A stretch of DNA of 15,868 bases from Candidatus Latescibacterota bacterium (GTDB taxonomy: Bacteria; Latescibacterota; UBA2968; UBA8231): the NCBI GenBank assembly GCA_021295675.1, contig JAGWBY010000068.1:1-15868 (forward strand), written 5' to 3'. Below, piece after piece: positions 15,345-15,868 of the stretch. Both the position numbers and the translations under genes were made by a program. The notes below the pieces were generated by a model that ran no database searches, was not told the origin of the DNA, and saw only the letters and a list, made by a program, of their open reading frames with translations. Within the stretch, counting starts at the first letter, position 1, and every line of letters begins with the position of its first letter.

Positions 15345-15715
15345 AAGCATTAGACACAAATGTGCTTGTTCGCTTTCTCGTGCGAGATGATAAAAAACAA
15401 GCAGAAATTGTGTACAGGCTTTTTAAGAGGGCAGAAGGTAAAAACGAACCCTTTTTTGTTCCTTTGCTCGTCGTGCTTGAAAATGAAATCTCACGAGAGG
15501 AAATCCGCACGTCTCTACAGGAACTTCTCCTTATGCCTATTTTGATATTTGAGGCCCAATCTGCTCTGCAAAGAACGCTCTCGTCTGCTCAGACAAACAA
15601 AATAGATCTTGCAGATTTGTTAATTGCACATTCAGCAAAATTTTCAAATTGTGATGGTGTTCTCACTTTTGATAAAAAAGCATCTAAATTCGCGCTGTTC
15701 GAACAGTTAACGTAA
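15341..15715 (+). CDS. vapC: VapC-type PIN-domain ribonuclease toxin
   Basis: 124 residues from GTG 15341, overlapping the antitoxin stop. PIN-domain acidic residues are visible: D5 (ALDTNVLVRFLVRDD), E47 (VPLLVVLE), D92 (DLADLLIAHSA) and D111 (GVLTFDKKASKF). VapC toxins cleave RNA, often tRNA or rRNA, with Mg2+ held by these acids, and are blocked by the cognate VapB. Relatives of this type that I recall have about ten more residues between the catalytic Glu and the SREEI helix (pattern VLE-x-x-W-V-L); here VLENEISREEI runs straight on, so the toxin may be shortened and weakened. All four acids are present. Composition is AT-rich, like the antitoxin. Confidence 0.85.
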   Translation: MKALDTNVLVRFLVRDDKKQAEIVYRLFKRAEGKNEPFFVPLLVVLENEISREEIRTSLQELLLMPILIFEAQSALQRTLSSAQTNKIDLADLLIAHSAKFSNCDGVLTFDKKASKFALFEQLT

Positions 15716-15809
15716 CCGACATTTCTACTTTACTAGCAACAAGAATGTGAGATCTACACACCGCCGTCGAAATGCTGCCTTCCAACTCTTTAATCACGTG
15801 GAGAACCTC

Positions 15810-15868
15810 ATGTACAATCTCAACGGCAAAGTCGCCCTCGTCACTGGCGCGGGCGGCGAACACGGCAT
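15810..15868 (+). CDS. Short-chain dehydrogenase/reductase (partial, 5' end only)
   Basis: Only 19 codons are inside the window. ATG 15810 is preceded by GGAGA about six bases upstream. The peptide MYNLNGKVALVTGAGGEHG is the first beta strand and glycine-rich turn of an SDR Rossmann fold (NAD(P)-binding T-G-x(n)-G). The turn TGAGGEHG is a slightly long variant of TGxxxGxG, seen in some SDRs. The substrate and the rest of the gene are unseen. GC content returns to the level of the rightward cluster. Confidence 0.75.
   Translation, partial: MYNLNGKVALVTGAGGEHG

Noticed and set aside
15716..15809. Possible promoter before the SDR gene
   Set aside because: No pair of -35/-10 boxes with acceptable spacing could be picked out in this short gap.

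Overview
The window looks like a chromosomal segment of an uncultured Gram-negative bacterium, roughly 60% GC by eye. The gene set is a FG-GAP/ASPIC-UnbV protein, a TPR lipoprotein, a DUF5107 protein, a sulfatase, a DUF6785/DUF6784 membrane protein, and secreted proteins with FlgD/CHU-type C-terminal domains. This combination is typical of Latescibacterota/Poribacteria-like or other FCB/PVC-type lineages. That placement is an inference from gene content, not from a marker gene. No tRNA, rRNA or CRISPR was seen.

Layout: two gene clusters diverge from a ~550 bp control region (6182-6729). The minus-strand cluster reads leftward. It starts with an exported CBM9-like protein (6181-5310), followed by a stem-loop terminator or attenuator (5283-5255), a TTG-initiated lipoprotein of unknown family (5213-4491), and three tandem paralogous exported proteins: A (4489-2622), B (2598-573) and C (565 to beyond the left edge). 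A, B and C each have a signal peptide, a short N-terminal R-x-G/Q-I-G type motif and a discoidin-like beta-sandwich. A and B end in a FlgD/CHU-type Ig domain; the end of C lies outside the window.

The plus-strand cluster reads rightward with overlapping or nearly abutting genes: a CRTAC1-type lipoprotein (6730-8441), a TPR lipoprotein (8426-9985), a DUF5107 protein (9992-11365), a sulfatase (11362-12882) and a polytopic DUF6785/6784 membrane protein (12936-14876). All but the sulfatase are predicted exported or membrane proteins. The sulfatase has no signal peptide, so a possible scheme is surface capture and processing, import, then cytoplasmic desulfation. To the right is an AT-rich VapBC-type toxin-antitoxin pair (15090-15715), which looks acquired, and then the first 19 codons of a short-chain dehydrogenase.

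Two points need care. First, four genes (A, B, the CBM9-like gene and the CRTAC1-type gene) are each broken by a single-base frameshift, all within about 5 kb, while the five genes to the right are intact. Consensus error is the simplest explanation. Each is annotated here as one gene spanning the break. Second, the divergent control region carries a 132 bp non-coding element with 13 bp terminal inverted repeats (12/13 matching), an internal hairpin and a perfect 9 bp flanking direct repeat: a MITE-like insertion.
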